From Uloborus plumipes (taxonomy: Eukaryota; Arthropoda; Arachnida; Araneae; Uloboridae), in assembly GCA_038373865.1 (NCBI GenBank), contig JAXGGA010001122.1, forward strand, positions 104,521 to 168,520: 64,000 nt of DNA. The letters are read 5' to 3'. The translations under genes and the position numbers were made by a program. Position 1 is the stretch's first letter. Each line of letters opens with the position of its first letter. This document shows positions 1 to 13,700 of the stretch, piece by piece. The notes under the pieces are model-generated. The model had not been told where the DNA came from and searched no databases. It worked only from the letters and a program-made list of their open reading frames with translations.

Positions 1-1650
1 AATCTAACTCCCTGCCTTCTTTGGTGCTTTGTTCTGCCTTCATTAGAGTATTTAGGCACACAAAAAGCAAATCTGAATGTATTCAAAATGATTTAAAATT
101 CAATTCATGTCTCTAGGTAGATTAAATGTATCTTCATCCACACATACACCAATGTAAAAATGTGTGTAAATTTGGTCTTTTTGTATGCAGAAGAATCATC
201 AAAGATAGATTGGATTAGAAATAAAAGTAATTTGGAAAGTGTTTCCAAAAAAAGCAATGACCTAAAAGATCAAAATTTTTAGTTTAAATTGCAACTATTG
301 TTTTCATTGTTGCCATGGGCTTATCCATAGAGGAGGGAGCAATTTCTTCTTTCCCAAATCAAGTAGAAAGTAAGTAGCTTTATTTTGCCTAGAAAATAAG
401 ATATTGATTGTTTCAGAATGTTTGGTGCCTAGTTTTAGATTGCATGATAAATCTGTTTAAGTTATTTTCTCATATCTCTTCAGGCTCTTCAAGTTACATT
501 CATGCTTATGTATGCCATACACTTTGCTGGTTTTATTTATTTCTTTGTGGCAAAATGAAAGGGGAGAAAAATGTGTAACATAAGTTATCCCTTCAATGGT
601 AAAGTTGTATTTTTCACAGTGAGGGACCTTGCTAAATGGAATCTTAGTTGAAAATGATTGCCAAATTAGGGTACATTTGTAAACCCTTCGATTTTAGCAA
701 GTATTTTTGTCAAAAGAAAATTCACTAATTAACCATTTTGGTTTGTTCCTTTGACATAGGACAATCTTAACTTATCTGGAGTCCATCTATTTTTATTATT
801 TATTTTCATACATTAATGAGCTGAGAAGGTGAATTTGCTTACACAATCTTAGATGTGATTATATAATTTATACACAAAGCTGTGTTAATATAAAATCTGG
901 AAGCTCCTTTAATTATTTTTATTGCATTGACTATGTTATCTAAATTATGTTAGATTTGAGTCTTGTAATGATGCTATGTTTGAATATTGTGATTAAACCA
1001 AGATTTTTTCAAAAATAAGTTTTAAAACATGGCAGTGAGATGTGTATCACACTAAAATTACAGCTGTTTTTATTTTTGCTTTTAACTCAGTTGTCTTTTG
1101 CAATTCAAATAATGCTTGTATATCACATGGCTTAACAACCTTAATTCAGCCATTTAGAGGAGTGAGTTACTTGATTTTAACTTAAAACCAAAACTGATGG
1201 GAAACTCATAGGAGGTAAGACTTAGGGCCTGACTCCACACATCAGCAGAAAACCGACCAAAACCGAAGCAAAAACTGAAAATACGGGTACTTTACATTTC
1301 CTTTAAATTCAAAGTACCCAAATTTTCGGTTTCTGCCTTTTGGCTTCTGTTGGTTTTCTGCTGATGTGGAGCCAGGCCCTTACTACTGCTCAAATAATCA
1401 AGACTATTATAAAATGCAATCCTAATTTTATAAATGTTTGATTCCACAGAAAAATAAATAAAAGTTTCTAAACTGCAAATTAAAGATGTGCAAATTATAT
1501 TTGTATACAACATAAAAACTTTTTTCTTTGGGATGTTCTAAATTACCACACTTCATGATACTAGTGCTAAAAATTCATTGTTTATATTACGTTAATTTTT
1601 TTATATTAGTGCATAATCACTAAACATTTTTATGTTATTTGGATTTGTAG
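1..1650 (+). other. Upstream HDAC intron
   Basis: AT-rich DNA ending in a good acceptor at 1650. I see no exon in it. The only structured item is the 155-bp MITE at 1225-1379. Confidence 0.6.
1225..1379. mobile_element. Harbinger-like MITE
   Basis: A 155-bp element with inverted ends GGGCCTGACTCCACAC and its near-complement, flanked on both sides by TTA (1222-1224 and 1380-1382). A TTA duplication with GGGCC ends is typical of PIF/Harbinger elements. A related, rearranged copy lies at 49981-50244. Confidence 0.75.
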
Positions 1651-1779
1651 GCACATACATGACCAGACATCATATGGGTCGGCCTCTGTCAAGAACATTA
1701 TCCAGTCCTCTTGTTGCTTTAAGTCCCATAGGCAGTCCTCAAGAAACTCAAGTTCCTAGTCCACACACATTCACTACAG
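1651..1779 (+). CDS. HDAC4: HDAC exon: 14-3-3-type serine site and start of linker to the catalytic domain
   Basis: The acceptor is ttgtag at 1645-1650 and the donor GTCAGT starts at 1780. The exon encodes [10 protein letters not shown], which matches the conserved phosphoserine motif that binds 14-3-3 in vertebrate HDAC4. It ends in FTTG just before the catalytic domain. Entry phase: the first two bases complete a split codon. Confidence 0.9.
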
Positions 1780-4700
1780 GTCAGTTATTGATAATTGGGT
1801 TGTATTTTCTTTACAATGTATTTTTCAAAACTATGATTTTTGAGTTGGTAAAAATATTTATAGCCATTTCTGAAGAGGTAACCAAACCTTATCAATATAG
1901 GAGTGCAATCAATGGAAGTAAAGTGTGCAAATAATTACAACTGTTTTCACATTATTTTCTGAATATTATAACCATTGAGCTGCAGTTAATGCATATAAAA
2001 TACTATGCAGATAATCAAATAGGTATTTCTAAATTCATGACTGAATATATCTATCGTAGAGTTGAAGTTTAAAGAAAATAGTACTTGAATAATTTTTCAG
2101 CTGTTATTCATTGATGAATTATTATCTGAACTTCTTTAACTCTGTGGTGCATTTAATAAGAAAAAATGCATTTTATCAGAGGTTTAGAAAAAAAAGTCAC
2201 TTTTGTCTACAAAATATTTAACTTATTTAAATCTAGTTTTGAATTAGTGCAGATAAAGCTATATATGATTTTGTCCCAAAGGTATTATTGTTTAAAATAG
2301 CTTAATAAGTGCCTACTTTAATAGTCACCTTATAATCTAATCATTCACCAAAATGACCGACACCAAGGAAATATAAGTATTTGATTTCAGATTTTAATTT
2401 TGTGAGCACATTTTCATAATATTTCTGTTTAGAACAATTTGTTGAAAAGTTTTCTATGGTTTAAGCTTTGCTAATCCAGCTTTCTTTATAATTAGAATGA
2501 ATTGTTGTTCAATAAATTATTCAAAAAAGGGCCTGAATTGACCATAAAAGGTTTACCTAGAGTAAAAATGCTTAAAAAATATAATCATTTCATGCAATAT
2601 CTCATTTTTAAGTTTGTTTTCTTATCATGAATTATATTTTTCAAAGTCATTTTTTGTTGTGTTTATAAACACATTTTAATGAATTATCTGCGTGTTAATG
2701 ATTATGTTTGTTGTGATAAAGCATGTGGTCACTGAGATAAACATAAAGATATAAACAAGTATTGAAATTATGCAATGTTTAAAAGTTAAATATAGAAATT
2801 CCAAGAAATTATGGAAGTCTGTATTGTTGGACATTTCAATTAATTAACCTTTAGTGAGAGAAATATTGAAATTTTAGGTGTTGTATATGACAGCTTGATG
2901 CTAAAGCACCAGTGTGTATGTGGGAATAACGGTCATCATCCTGAGCATGGAGGAAGGTTACAAAGTATTTGGGCAAGACTACAAGAGACAGGATTGATTG
3001 GGAGATGTGAAGTAAGAACTTTCTCTTTGATTTTTAAGTATGAGTCAAACATTTACTTGTGTTTAGTGTAAGATTATTGTAAAGATAGCCGCTTGTTTCA
3101 AGCTCTTTTTTTTTTAAGTAAGAATGAAAAATTATAGATTTATCAGCATTTTTAAATCTTGAATTTATTTATTATCTGTTGAATTCATTCTAAATTTTTA
3201 TCTTCTAATTGATCGACTAAACTTCAGTTGAGAGAAAGTAATAAAAAATTATTTTATTGAAAATTTAAGTAGTTTTACTACAAATGACTCTTTGGTAGTT
3301 TAAGATTTTAAGGTGCACATAGATTTGTTTGTTTTCAAAGATTCTTCATTTGTACCATTTTCGTTATTATATCGTCTTGATGCTAAGTTATTCATTTTGT
3401 AGTATCTAAAATAATCTGGATTGGCATGTTCATAATTCATTTTAAATGGGATAAACAAATTAAATGATGAATACGAAAAATGGTCAAAAATGCTTTACCA
3501 AAAGAGTTACTGCTTTTATTCAAGCTAAATGGTTTTGTATAAAATTAATGTGTGAATGTACTATGAATGGATGAAATGTTATTTAAATCATCTAATTTAT
3601 GTTGATTAAAAAATTCTCATATTGCACAAAAAATTATCTAATTATTGTTTTTACTTTTAGCGAGTGAGATCACGAAAAGCCACCTTGGAAGAAATACAGT
3701 CGTGCCACAGGTGATTATCTATCTGTTTCTTTCATCATTATAAACTATTCAATCATTTAAAAATTACTCTTTAACATTTTACCCTACTTATGAGCATTTA
3801 GTTGCAGTGTTAGTATTTGTTGGCTTTGATTTCCGGCCAGTCCAAGCTTGAACATTAAAAGTCTTCAATTAAATTAAGACTTCAGTAACAGTCATCAAAA
3901 GACATTTTACTAATATTTTTTAACATGCCTTATGACAGCTTACCCTTCAATAAAAATGTTTTGTAAATGTACAAAAACCAAATTCAGTTTCATGATTAAA
4001 AAATTAAAATTTTAAATTCAAGTTTGGAATTAACACATGAGAGCAGAGCTCATTTTTCCATGCATAACACCAACTCTATAATCAGAAAATTATTTACTTT
4101 ACATAAGTTTTTAGAAGTATAACCAAGTGTGATGTTGCATAATGTATTTTTATCTTTTTCTTCAGTGAATCTTACACTTTGCTGTTTGGTGCAAATCCTT
4201 TGAACAGGCCAAAGCTTGATGCCAGTAAACTTGGTAGGATCATCATTTTAGCTTTGTCATTTATGAAATTATTTATTTTGTCCTTTGAACTATTATGTTC
4301 AGAATCATATTGAAATGTATTTTATGTTAGGCAACTGTCCAATATTTCATATAATCTGAGCCTAATTGACCAACACATAATGGAAAATGCTCAATATAAG
4401 TCATTCTCCTCACATCCCCTGGATTTCAAAATTGAAGAATTTATTTCCATTTTATTCACATTGTTAAAGGATAAACTGTGACCAAGCATCTCAAACAATT
4501 CATTTTGGTTTAATAGCAAGAATACTATTTTGTTTCATGGGTTTTTTAAGGAAACCTGCTTTAATTTGTTGACAAAATTGGACAATGTAAAAAATGCGAA
4601 AAATGCACTCGTATTATGAATGCAAAAGACATTATTTTCTCTATGAGGAGGGTTTAGTCCTTAAAACCCATTCTTTAGATACGTCTTTAGTTTATTCCCT

Positions 4701-7700
4701 GGAAAATGATGTACTTCTCTAGTAAAGGGCTAAGTGAAAAGGAAAAAAAGATTAAAAAGTTATCCATCAATTGACACCTCAAAATATAAATTACTGACCA
4801 TAATATGTACAAAAGGCATTATAAGTATAGAGTAAAATCTTTTCAACCTAAACCAAGATGCAGCCTTTATAGAATATGTTAATCTCTTTAATTAAGCTAT
4901 TTAAGAGGATTAACTTTAAGAAAGTAGAAAAAGTACTCCATTCAGCATCTGAGTAACAAAAGTGGCCACTATTTCAAAAAGTGGCTACTTATGAAATTGT
5001 AACTTATGGTCTCTGGCAACTTAAGAGTTTCTCTAGTTTTCCCCTTCTTTATTCGCTGGTTGATATTATAATTCTGTAAAACATATGAAATGTTTATTTT
5101 AATTTAGATATATTTATAAAAAGTAATAAGCTATGATTGGGGTTGAAAATATTTTTCAAAAACGCAACTACTCCGCCAGCAGAAAAAATAGCTCCCACTT
5201 TCATACTTTTCTACACAGCCTCTTTCTCTCCCTCTTATTGCTCACAATTGAGTCATTGCTTGAATTTTGCTTCAGAAACCAAAAAGAACTAATAGTAGTT
5301 GATACATAGAGACAAATTTTGTAATAGTGTTTCTAGAACAGTATTGCTGTACAGCTATTCTGATTTTTCATATGTGTATTAAAAAGAAACCAATTGTAAT
5401 CTGTTCTTAGTATTAAAAGTAGTAGTCTAAAGTATTGTCTAAAACTTTAAATAAAAACTAGGTGCTCAGGAAGCCAGGAAAATCAATTTTATTTCCATTG
5501 TAACTATTTTCATTTTCATAAATTTGCAATATATATTGTAATAAATTGTGCAGCCGAAAAAAAATAATTCAAGTGCAGTTGATAATGAAAAAAAACTGTT
5601 ACAGGAAAATTATTCGAGAGAATTTTCTCTGTAAAGAGGATTTAATTTTTCTTTTAAAAGTACCTAAAATATTTTATGTGAATACGTAATATTGATGTTG
5701 AGAACAATAGTCTTAAACTCTTTCATAAAAATATTTTTTGAAAGTGTATACTCATGTGAAACTAACAGCTTACGTAAGGAACAGTATAGTTTCAATAACT
5801 TGTATAACTATTCAGTTTCTAAACATATATATGCCTACTGATTAACCCATTAATGCCTAGCTTCCCTTGACAGTCAAAAAGTGTCTGAATTTTCCAAAAA
5901 AAATAATAGTGTTAAATTATTACTTTGGTATTATTTAAATTCATTATTAACAGATTGCAGCACATAACCGTTGGAATCTTTGGATCCAACCGTCCAAATA
6001 TCTTTTCGAAATATCTTTGGTGAAAAAAATACCAGGCATTTATGGGTCAAAGTTTAAATTCATTATATTTTCTTTTGCAAATATGTTTATTAAATAATGG
6101 TTAAAACTTCATTTTTTCAGCTGATCTTCCAATGAAAAACTTTGTTATGCTGCAGTGTGGAGGTATAGGTGTTGATTCAGACACAACATGGAATGATCTA
6201 CATACTGCTAGTGCAGCCAGAATGGCTGCTGGTTGTGTCGTTGAACTTGCTATGAAAGTTGCCACTGGAGAAATTAAGGTAAAATGAAATTTTTTTTTTG
6301 AAAATGTTTGTTTTATGTGTCCATTTCCAAAAGATTTGTCAAAAATTGCCAGGTGTTTAATCAATTTTGTTGTTTAGAATGGATTTGCTGTTGTCAGACC
6401 GCCTGGCCATCATGCTGAACACCAACAAGCAATGTAAGTTATGCATTCAATAGTAAAATTAATTTCTTACTGCATATGATTAAATATGTTAGTTCTTGTA
6501 CAATTGTCAATGTACATATGGTGCATTCAGGTTGAAAAAAGCACTTTTTGCCTTGGATTAGCATTAAATCACTATAAACTTTAAACAAAGTTTCCCCCTT
6601 TCATTCTGGGTGAGCAATATGTGATTTTTCTTATTCAGAAAATCAGTTAACTCTTGACCTTGAATTTCAAAAAATAAATTAATAAATAGTAATAATATGT
6701 GTGAAGATAAACTGAATGTAAGTGAATGTACATAAGGTTATAGATATAAAACCTAGTTTTAGACATTTTTATTTAATTTTCCTTCTCCCTTTCCCTTTCC
6801 CAAATTCTTTGAAAATAAAGCAAAACTGAATCACAGACCTGCAGTCATTTACAATGTTATTTCTGAAATGACTGATTTTTATATTATTTGCCGCTGATTT
6901 CAAATGTGACATACATTTTTCTAGAAGCTCTTTTCAAAATGTTTGTAAGTGTTTTATTTATCAACTAATTAATATAATAGACAATCAGAAGTGATTTGTA
7001 AAACCTAAATTAATCTTATATCGATTAAAAGGAAACCTACAAGCCCAGAATGAAGTTACATTATTGATATTGATCATGAAAGCCCCTGTTTTTAACTAAG
7101 CAACTGACTTAATAAAAATAAATTTCTGCTGCCCAACACTTGAAAACTAAAAATGTGTTATTCTTTAAAAGTTACAGCTTATTAATCATATACTTGTTGG
7201 GAAGTAATGTTTAGACATGAAATTCATCTACTTAAAAGATTTTATCTCTACAAATGTGGTTTTAATCATCCTTGGACTAACTGCCTTTTAACTTTTATTT
7301 TCATATATAAAATGAATGCTGTTAATTTCGTAAGGCATAAATCATTGAAACAGCTTTTCTGTTAACTGCAAAAGTCTTCCAGCTGCATTTCCATAGAAAT
7401 CATATTTAACACTTAGAACTTATATTATAAATCTTTTTTAGGGGTTTCTGTTTCTTCAACTCTGTTGCAATTGCTGCAAAACAGCTCAGAGAAAAACTTA
7501 AGCTGGAAAAAATATTAATTCTGGATTGGGTATGTTGGTTTGATGTTTTGATGACTTATTTTACCAAAAACTAGTACTATTTACTGATTAAATTATTATA
7601 TATCTAAGTATTTACTAAGTACGTGCTTATAAAAATGGTGTAACAATTTTTAATAGTATTTTTTGCTGCATAGTTAATAATAACTTCAATGTGACAAATA

Positions 7701-10700
7701 TCTCACATATATATTCCACTTTAGGATGTTCATCATGGAAATGGTCTCCAACAGATTTTTTATGATGATCCTCATGTATTATACATCTCTCTTCATCGAC
7801 ATGACGATGGAAATTTTTTCCCTGGAACAGGAGCAACTGAGGAGGTACTCAAGCTTTTTAACGAGTTTTATTTTATGATGAATTATAAATCCAATGAAAT
7901 GGTTAAATCCCTTCAGCATTAATCCAGGGCAATGAAACTTTGCTCCTCATCCATTTTCCGCCTCTTATTTATCGCAGCACTAAATCATTGCAGTTTTTTT
8001 CATCAGTGATGACCATTTTCGCTGAAATAACCCATATATTATTATTATTAATAATAATTATTCTAAACATGTTCACTAAAAACATAAATTAATAAACTTA
8101 TATTTTTTAATAATTAACTGAAAATTTTACTTAAATTCCAAAAAATAAAGATTAACTTTCTTAAGATGCAAATTAACATCTTAAATACAGTCAAGTCTTG
8201 ATAACTCGAAGTCCCAAGGGACCGGCTAAAAGCTTAGAGTTATTGGTAGTTTGAGTTATAAGCAGTTCATATCCTCTTTTCAAGAATTTCGGATTGAATG
8301 AAAACTTAAACATAAAGGCATATTTGAGTTTATAACGCTTTAAGTCATTGAGACTCGATTGAATATTAATAAGGATCATGTTCAACATGTTCTCGAGGAG
8401 TTACAGAGCAATGTGATAGATGTGAACAGATTTTAATAGCAGAAAAAATATCTTTTCTGAAAGGAAGGGATTACAAAAAAAGAAAGAACGGAAAAAAGTG
8501 CAAGATTTCAGTTTCTTTACTCACATTCAAATTCTTTAAAAAGAAAAAAAGAGAAAAGAAAAAAAACATAGTGAAGTTGTGATGATTCCTGGGAGCAGAT
8601 TTGAACACTTTAGCTGATGTTGGATAGTTTATTTATTGTAGGGTGAGTTCTGGTAAGTGCGTACCCTTTTTTGCAAAGTTCATGTTCTCAGGGATGCTGC
8701 TCTGTTGAAAAATCTTGTACACTCACAATTTTTTTTTTAGTTTTCTTTCCAGGTCCTTTACTAAGATTTTCAAGCATATAATATGTAAATAAACCATAAG
8801 CATAGGTTTTGTGACCTGGTTTATGACACCTATTCTAAGGTACGCACTTTCCCTACCTAGCGGGGTAAGTGCGTCCACCTTAAATTATGTGAATATGAGC
8901 AGTAAAAAACTTCTGGCACATATTAAATATGTTAGGTAGTTGCAATGGGATAATTCCTAATACTAGAGATCAGCACTTGCTTGCATGGATGAAACGTAAT
9001 CAGTGATATTCCACGTGTCTTGCGAACAACTGTGATTTGAAGATTGAGAGAGTTGTGTCTGTGATTCTTCCTCTGTCCTTTTAATAAGACCAAGTGAGCA
9101 AATGTAAGTTGTTTCTATTTAGTAATAATCACTCATAGTCTACATAGTTTATTTTGGTTAAATACATTAATCAGTCTGTGTTTAAGCCAGGGTTCGCACT
9201 TACCCCTTCTTAAATGTAAGATGAGACACGAGCGTCTAATAGCTTTGTTGTAAGTGCGTACCCCTGTGATTTTCTTTAATTCTATTTGTATGGTAGATCG
9301 TTAGGTGACCTGAGTGAACAATTCGTTTTTTTCTTTTCTTTTCTTTTTTTTTTTTTTTGAATAAATACGGTTTTAAAATATTTTTCTTATTAGAATCAGC
9401 AGCAGTAAGAAAAAACACAAAATAAAGAGCAAAAAAAAGAGAATAATTGATCATGATGTGATACTTGTACTTTTTTTTTGTTGTACATTCAAATAGTTTT
9501 TCACAAGGTGTTCTTTAATTTTCTTAAATATAATTTATTCATTACTCCACCTTCGTTTTTTGAATCAGTAGGTTCCTTATTTAGTGTTTCACTTAATTTC
9601 ATTGCTTCATTTGTCATTCTGGTTTAAATTAAGTATAGCTCATGAGCGCTATTTTCAACGAAAAATTTACTAACTGATATCTAAAAGCGAATATATTTCA
9701 GAGGTAATGAATAAAATTGAAATCTTATGCCGCGTTCAATGTTAATATAAATACTTGATAGAATTGACGTCGGATTTATAATCGGTTTATATAAGAGTTA
9801 TAAGCAAAATTAAAGGTGAATTACGAGAGTCGGATTTTCCACGTAATGGTACACACTTGCCTCATCATAATGGTACGCACTTGCTCCGCATAATAGTACG
9901 CATATGCCTCATGATAGTGGTACGCACTTGCCCCATCATAATGGTACGCACTTACCCCCACCTTACTTTAAAGAAAGGGAAAGTGCGTACCGTCATATAA
10001 ACAAATTTTACTTAGAGTATTTGATCAAAATACTCCATGTATGTTATTAGTAGCTATTACTCAAAGGAAACAACTTGCATTTCTTGACTTCAATTGCTTG
10101 GTATGACTACAAGAGAAATTGAAACAAAACCTTCTCAATCTTTACTTTAGAGTTTTTTTGAAGACATTTAAGTTGTGTCTGATTGTGTTTCGTCTATTGA
10201 ATCCAGGCCTGAATTCTACCTATTGAAATTATCATTAGACAGTTATCTAACATAGTCGATATGTTGCAGAAGCCAGTTCAGAACAGTGTTCATATAATTC
10301 CCAGTGGACGCACTTACCCCGTGGACGCACTTACCAGAACTCACCCTATGTTATTTTCTATTATAATAAAGCAATATAATCAAGGCAAAGTAAAAAATAT
10401 CCTATTACAACATCATTTGGTGTTAATGGAACGCATTTTTTTGCTAAAATTACAAAAACTAAAAATAAAAGAATTCAATAAATAGATTAATTTGAGAATT
10501 TATATTAAAAGCTGCGGCGATCAATGTCTTGAGCTAACGATATGAGCCTAAGTTTTTCTCACCCTTTTGTCACACATTAGTCCTTGATAGTTTGTAGCTT
10601 TTTTTTTCTAAATATTGTAACTAAAATATTTTTAAAAAGTGAAAGACAATCATATTTTATCTGGAAATCGTGAAAAGTCCAGTATGCAGAATGCTTCTAC

Positions 10701-13700
10701 GTCCAGTACAAAGTGTATAACATGTATTTTTGTTTTAGAAGCAAACATTGGTAAAGGAAACATGAAAAGTAATTACATCATCTAAAAGGTTTATCAAATT
10801 ATGAAAATTTTCACTGAGATTTTCGCAAAAGAAAATTTTCAATAGGGTCCTCACATCATACCGGATAACCCTCATATCAATTTCGGATATCTCCTACATC
10901 AATACCGGATATTCTGCCGGATATCCTGAAAAAATCTGCCGGATATCCGTATCCGGAGTGGTCAGCCGAATCGGATACCACCGGATACCAGATAGTTAAA
11001 AAATCAGCCGGAGAGGCTGGATACCAAATGGTTACAGGATATCCAGTCCATCCCTGATGAATTGTTTACCTTAGAAAAAAAAAAAAAAAAAAAAAAAAAA
11101 AACAAGAACACATAGTTTTAATGCAAACTATTTTCTGAAAAGAAGGTAAACATATGAGAAAACTTCAGAATAATAATTTATAATGTAAACATGTTTATAA
11201 GTCTCATCGTTCAAAAGAAAAAAAACGATCAATCATTGCATATTATCTATAGACATAAGAAAATGTTTTTACTAATAAATAGACAAGATATCTTTGAATT
11301 TATTTTTTCCTTTGTTATTTAAAAATCATAATGCTCTTAAGCTTAATAAGTCCAATTAAGAGTTACAGTTTCATTTAAGAGACAAATCAAGTGCTCTGCT
11401 GCAATTGTAGAGCTAAAGGGTTTTAAAAAGCTTCATTGAAAGCATAAAACAGTGAAAGCTTACAATTATTAACATAAAATAGCTAACAATATTAGTTCAA
11501 AAGTATAATATCACAGGTTTAAGAGAGGAAAACTAAAATGTTAGCAAAAAATATGCACACATAACAATAATATCAAATATCTCTATATTCTATATATCAA
11601 CTTTTTTATTCGGACATAGCAAAATTAATTGATATCGAGGAGAAGGTCCGCGGAGGTCTGGACTTTGGGAACCACTGCTATACAGATTTGTTTGTTAGCA
11701 TTGTCAGCACATGGTATAATTATTGTATTGTATTTCTAGGTTGGTACTGATGATGGGATAGGCTTCAATGTAAATATAGCATGGTCAGGAAGTTTAAATC
11801 CACCCCTTGGTGATGCTGAATACATGGCAGCATTTCGGTAAGATAAAAATTAAAATGTAAAGTTTATAACTTTGACTTTTATTGAATTAAAATATGCTCT
11901 GGTAGACCAGCCAGTGAATGAACAGTGTATAATTTGTTTTTATGAAAAATAAGGTTCCAAAAGTTTTTCTTAGATGAATGGGCAACACTAACTTTTTTCT
12001 ATGCAACTTAAAATAGAAAATAGAAAGCACATTGTGTTTGTCCTCTGGTAGGAGGCTTCCATTTAAATGCCCCGTAAAACCTGCTGCAGAACTGTTTAAG
12101 TGCTGCTAGTTTTTTTGTTCATAATTACACTAATCAATTGAAAGTTTTTTCATGCCATATTCCAAATGTAGCAGTTTTAAACAATTATATGAATTACTAA
12201 AAATGAAATTGTGTTAAATGCTCATTAAATGGTCAAAATCTCCTACCTGCTGAAAGTTATGCCCTTTGCACCATTTTCTGCAAATCATTTTCTTACATTT
12301 TAATACTATTTATGAGTTCAGAATCAATATATTTACGGGGCACATCGCAATGAATTTATCCCTTTGTCCATCCCAGAACTATAAAAAGCATTTATCACTA
12401 GCTGCGTGGCCCAGCGTTGCATGGGCTACCTCTGTATAAATGTACTATTCAACACAATACCCAATATTAAAATACCACGCCCTTTTATTATATGTTTTAT
12501 AAGTACCCATGTTGTACTAAACCATGACAAATCAAATTATTTATTTAGACTAGTAACTATATTCAACTATTAAAAAAAAAGTTACTCATTTGAAGCCAAC
12601 GTATATATGTGCTACATAAGGAAAAAAAGTTAGAAGAATAATTAAACACTACCCAATATAAAAATACTATGCACTTAAATTATGTGTTTATTACCAATGA
12701 TACAAAATAGTAAAAACGTTACAAAAATATGACGAATCATATTATTTACTTAGATTAGTTCCTGTCTTAAATCATTAAAAAAAAAAAGAAGGTTGAAACC
12801 TCATTTGAAACTTATTTACCTACCTATTACATAAGAAAAAAAAGTCAAAAGAATAAGAAAACAATACCCTATATAAATATACTATGGTTTTAAATTATGT
12901 GCTTAGTTAAATACCTGAGGTACACTATAATAATTAAGTTACAAGGAACAACCACAAATGAAGAACAAATACTAACAATGCAGAAATAAGGAAGACAAAG
13001 TTAATAGAAAAATCCTACAAAACAAATTATATCCCTGAATATCAAAGAAAAACACGAAAACCATTTCGTGATCTGAGCCATGTGGCAAGAGGCAAGACTC
13101 TCGAGGCTAGAACAATTGTCAACCAGCGCTCTAAAAATAATTTTAACGAACGACATCTCTCGAGAAGAGTGGAAACTAATCCACATAAAAAGGCAAATCA
13201 TTGGGAATCATTGGAGTGCAAACTATAAGCTCCCCGTTTGAGCAACTGCTTGATTGTCAACCGTTGAATGTAGAGGGCGCCTCCACAGTTGCAAAACCTT
13301 AGCAATACACTTTATGAGCGCCATCTCTCGAGAAGAGAGAAAACTAATTCTTTTCGTAGAGTTTATTATTTTTTACATTATTATTTTTAGTTATAACAAT
13401 AACTCCTATAGCCTAAAGCCTTCCTGGATAAATGGACTATTCAACACAAAAAGAATTCTTCAAATCGAACCAGTAGTTCCTGAGTTTAGCACATTCAAGC
13501 AAACAAACAAACAGTCTACAGCTTTATATTATTAGTATAGATCTGCTTTTTGTAACTTCTACGGAGCCCCTTGCATTTGTGACCTTTGTGATATGGTAAA
13601 TCCACCACTAAGTGTTGTATATCATTCCATTTTGTCACAGATTTTGCTATTAATATAAGTTTCTGATATGAAGCATTGTTATCGTTTCATTATTAAGCAC

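Noticed and set aside
9840..9965. CRISPR-like array of ggtacgcacttgcccc copies
   Set aside because: The spacing is short and irregular, copies occur in both orientations, and the DNA is eukaryotic. It is the internal word of a TIR element.
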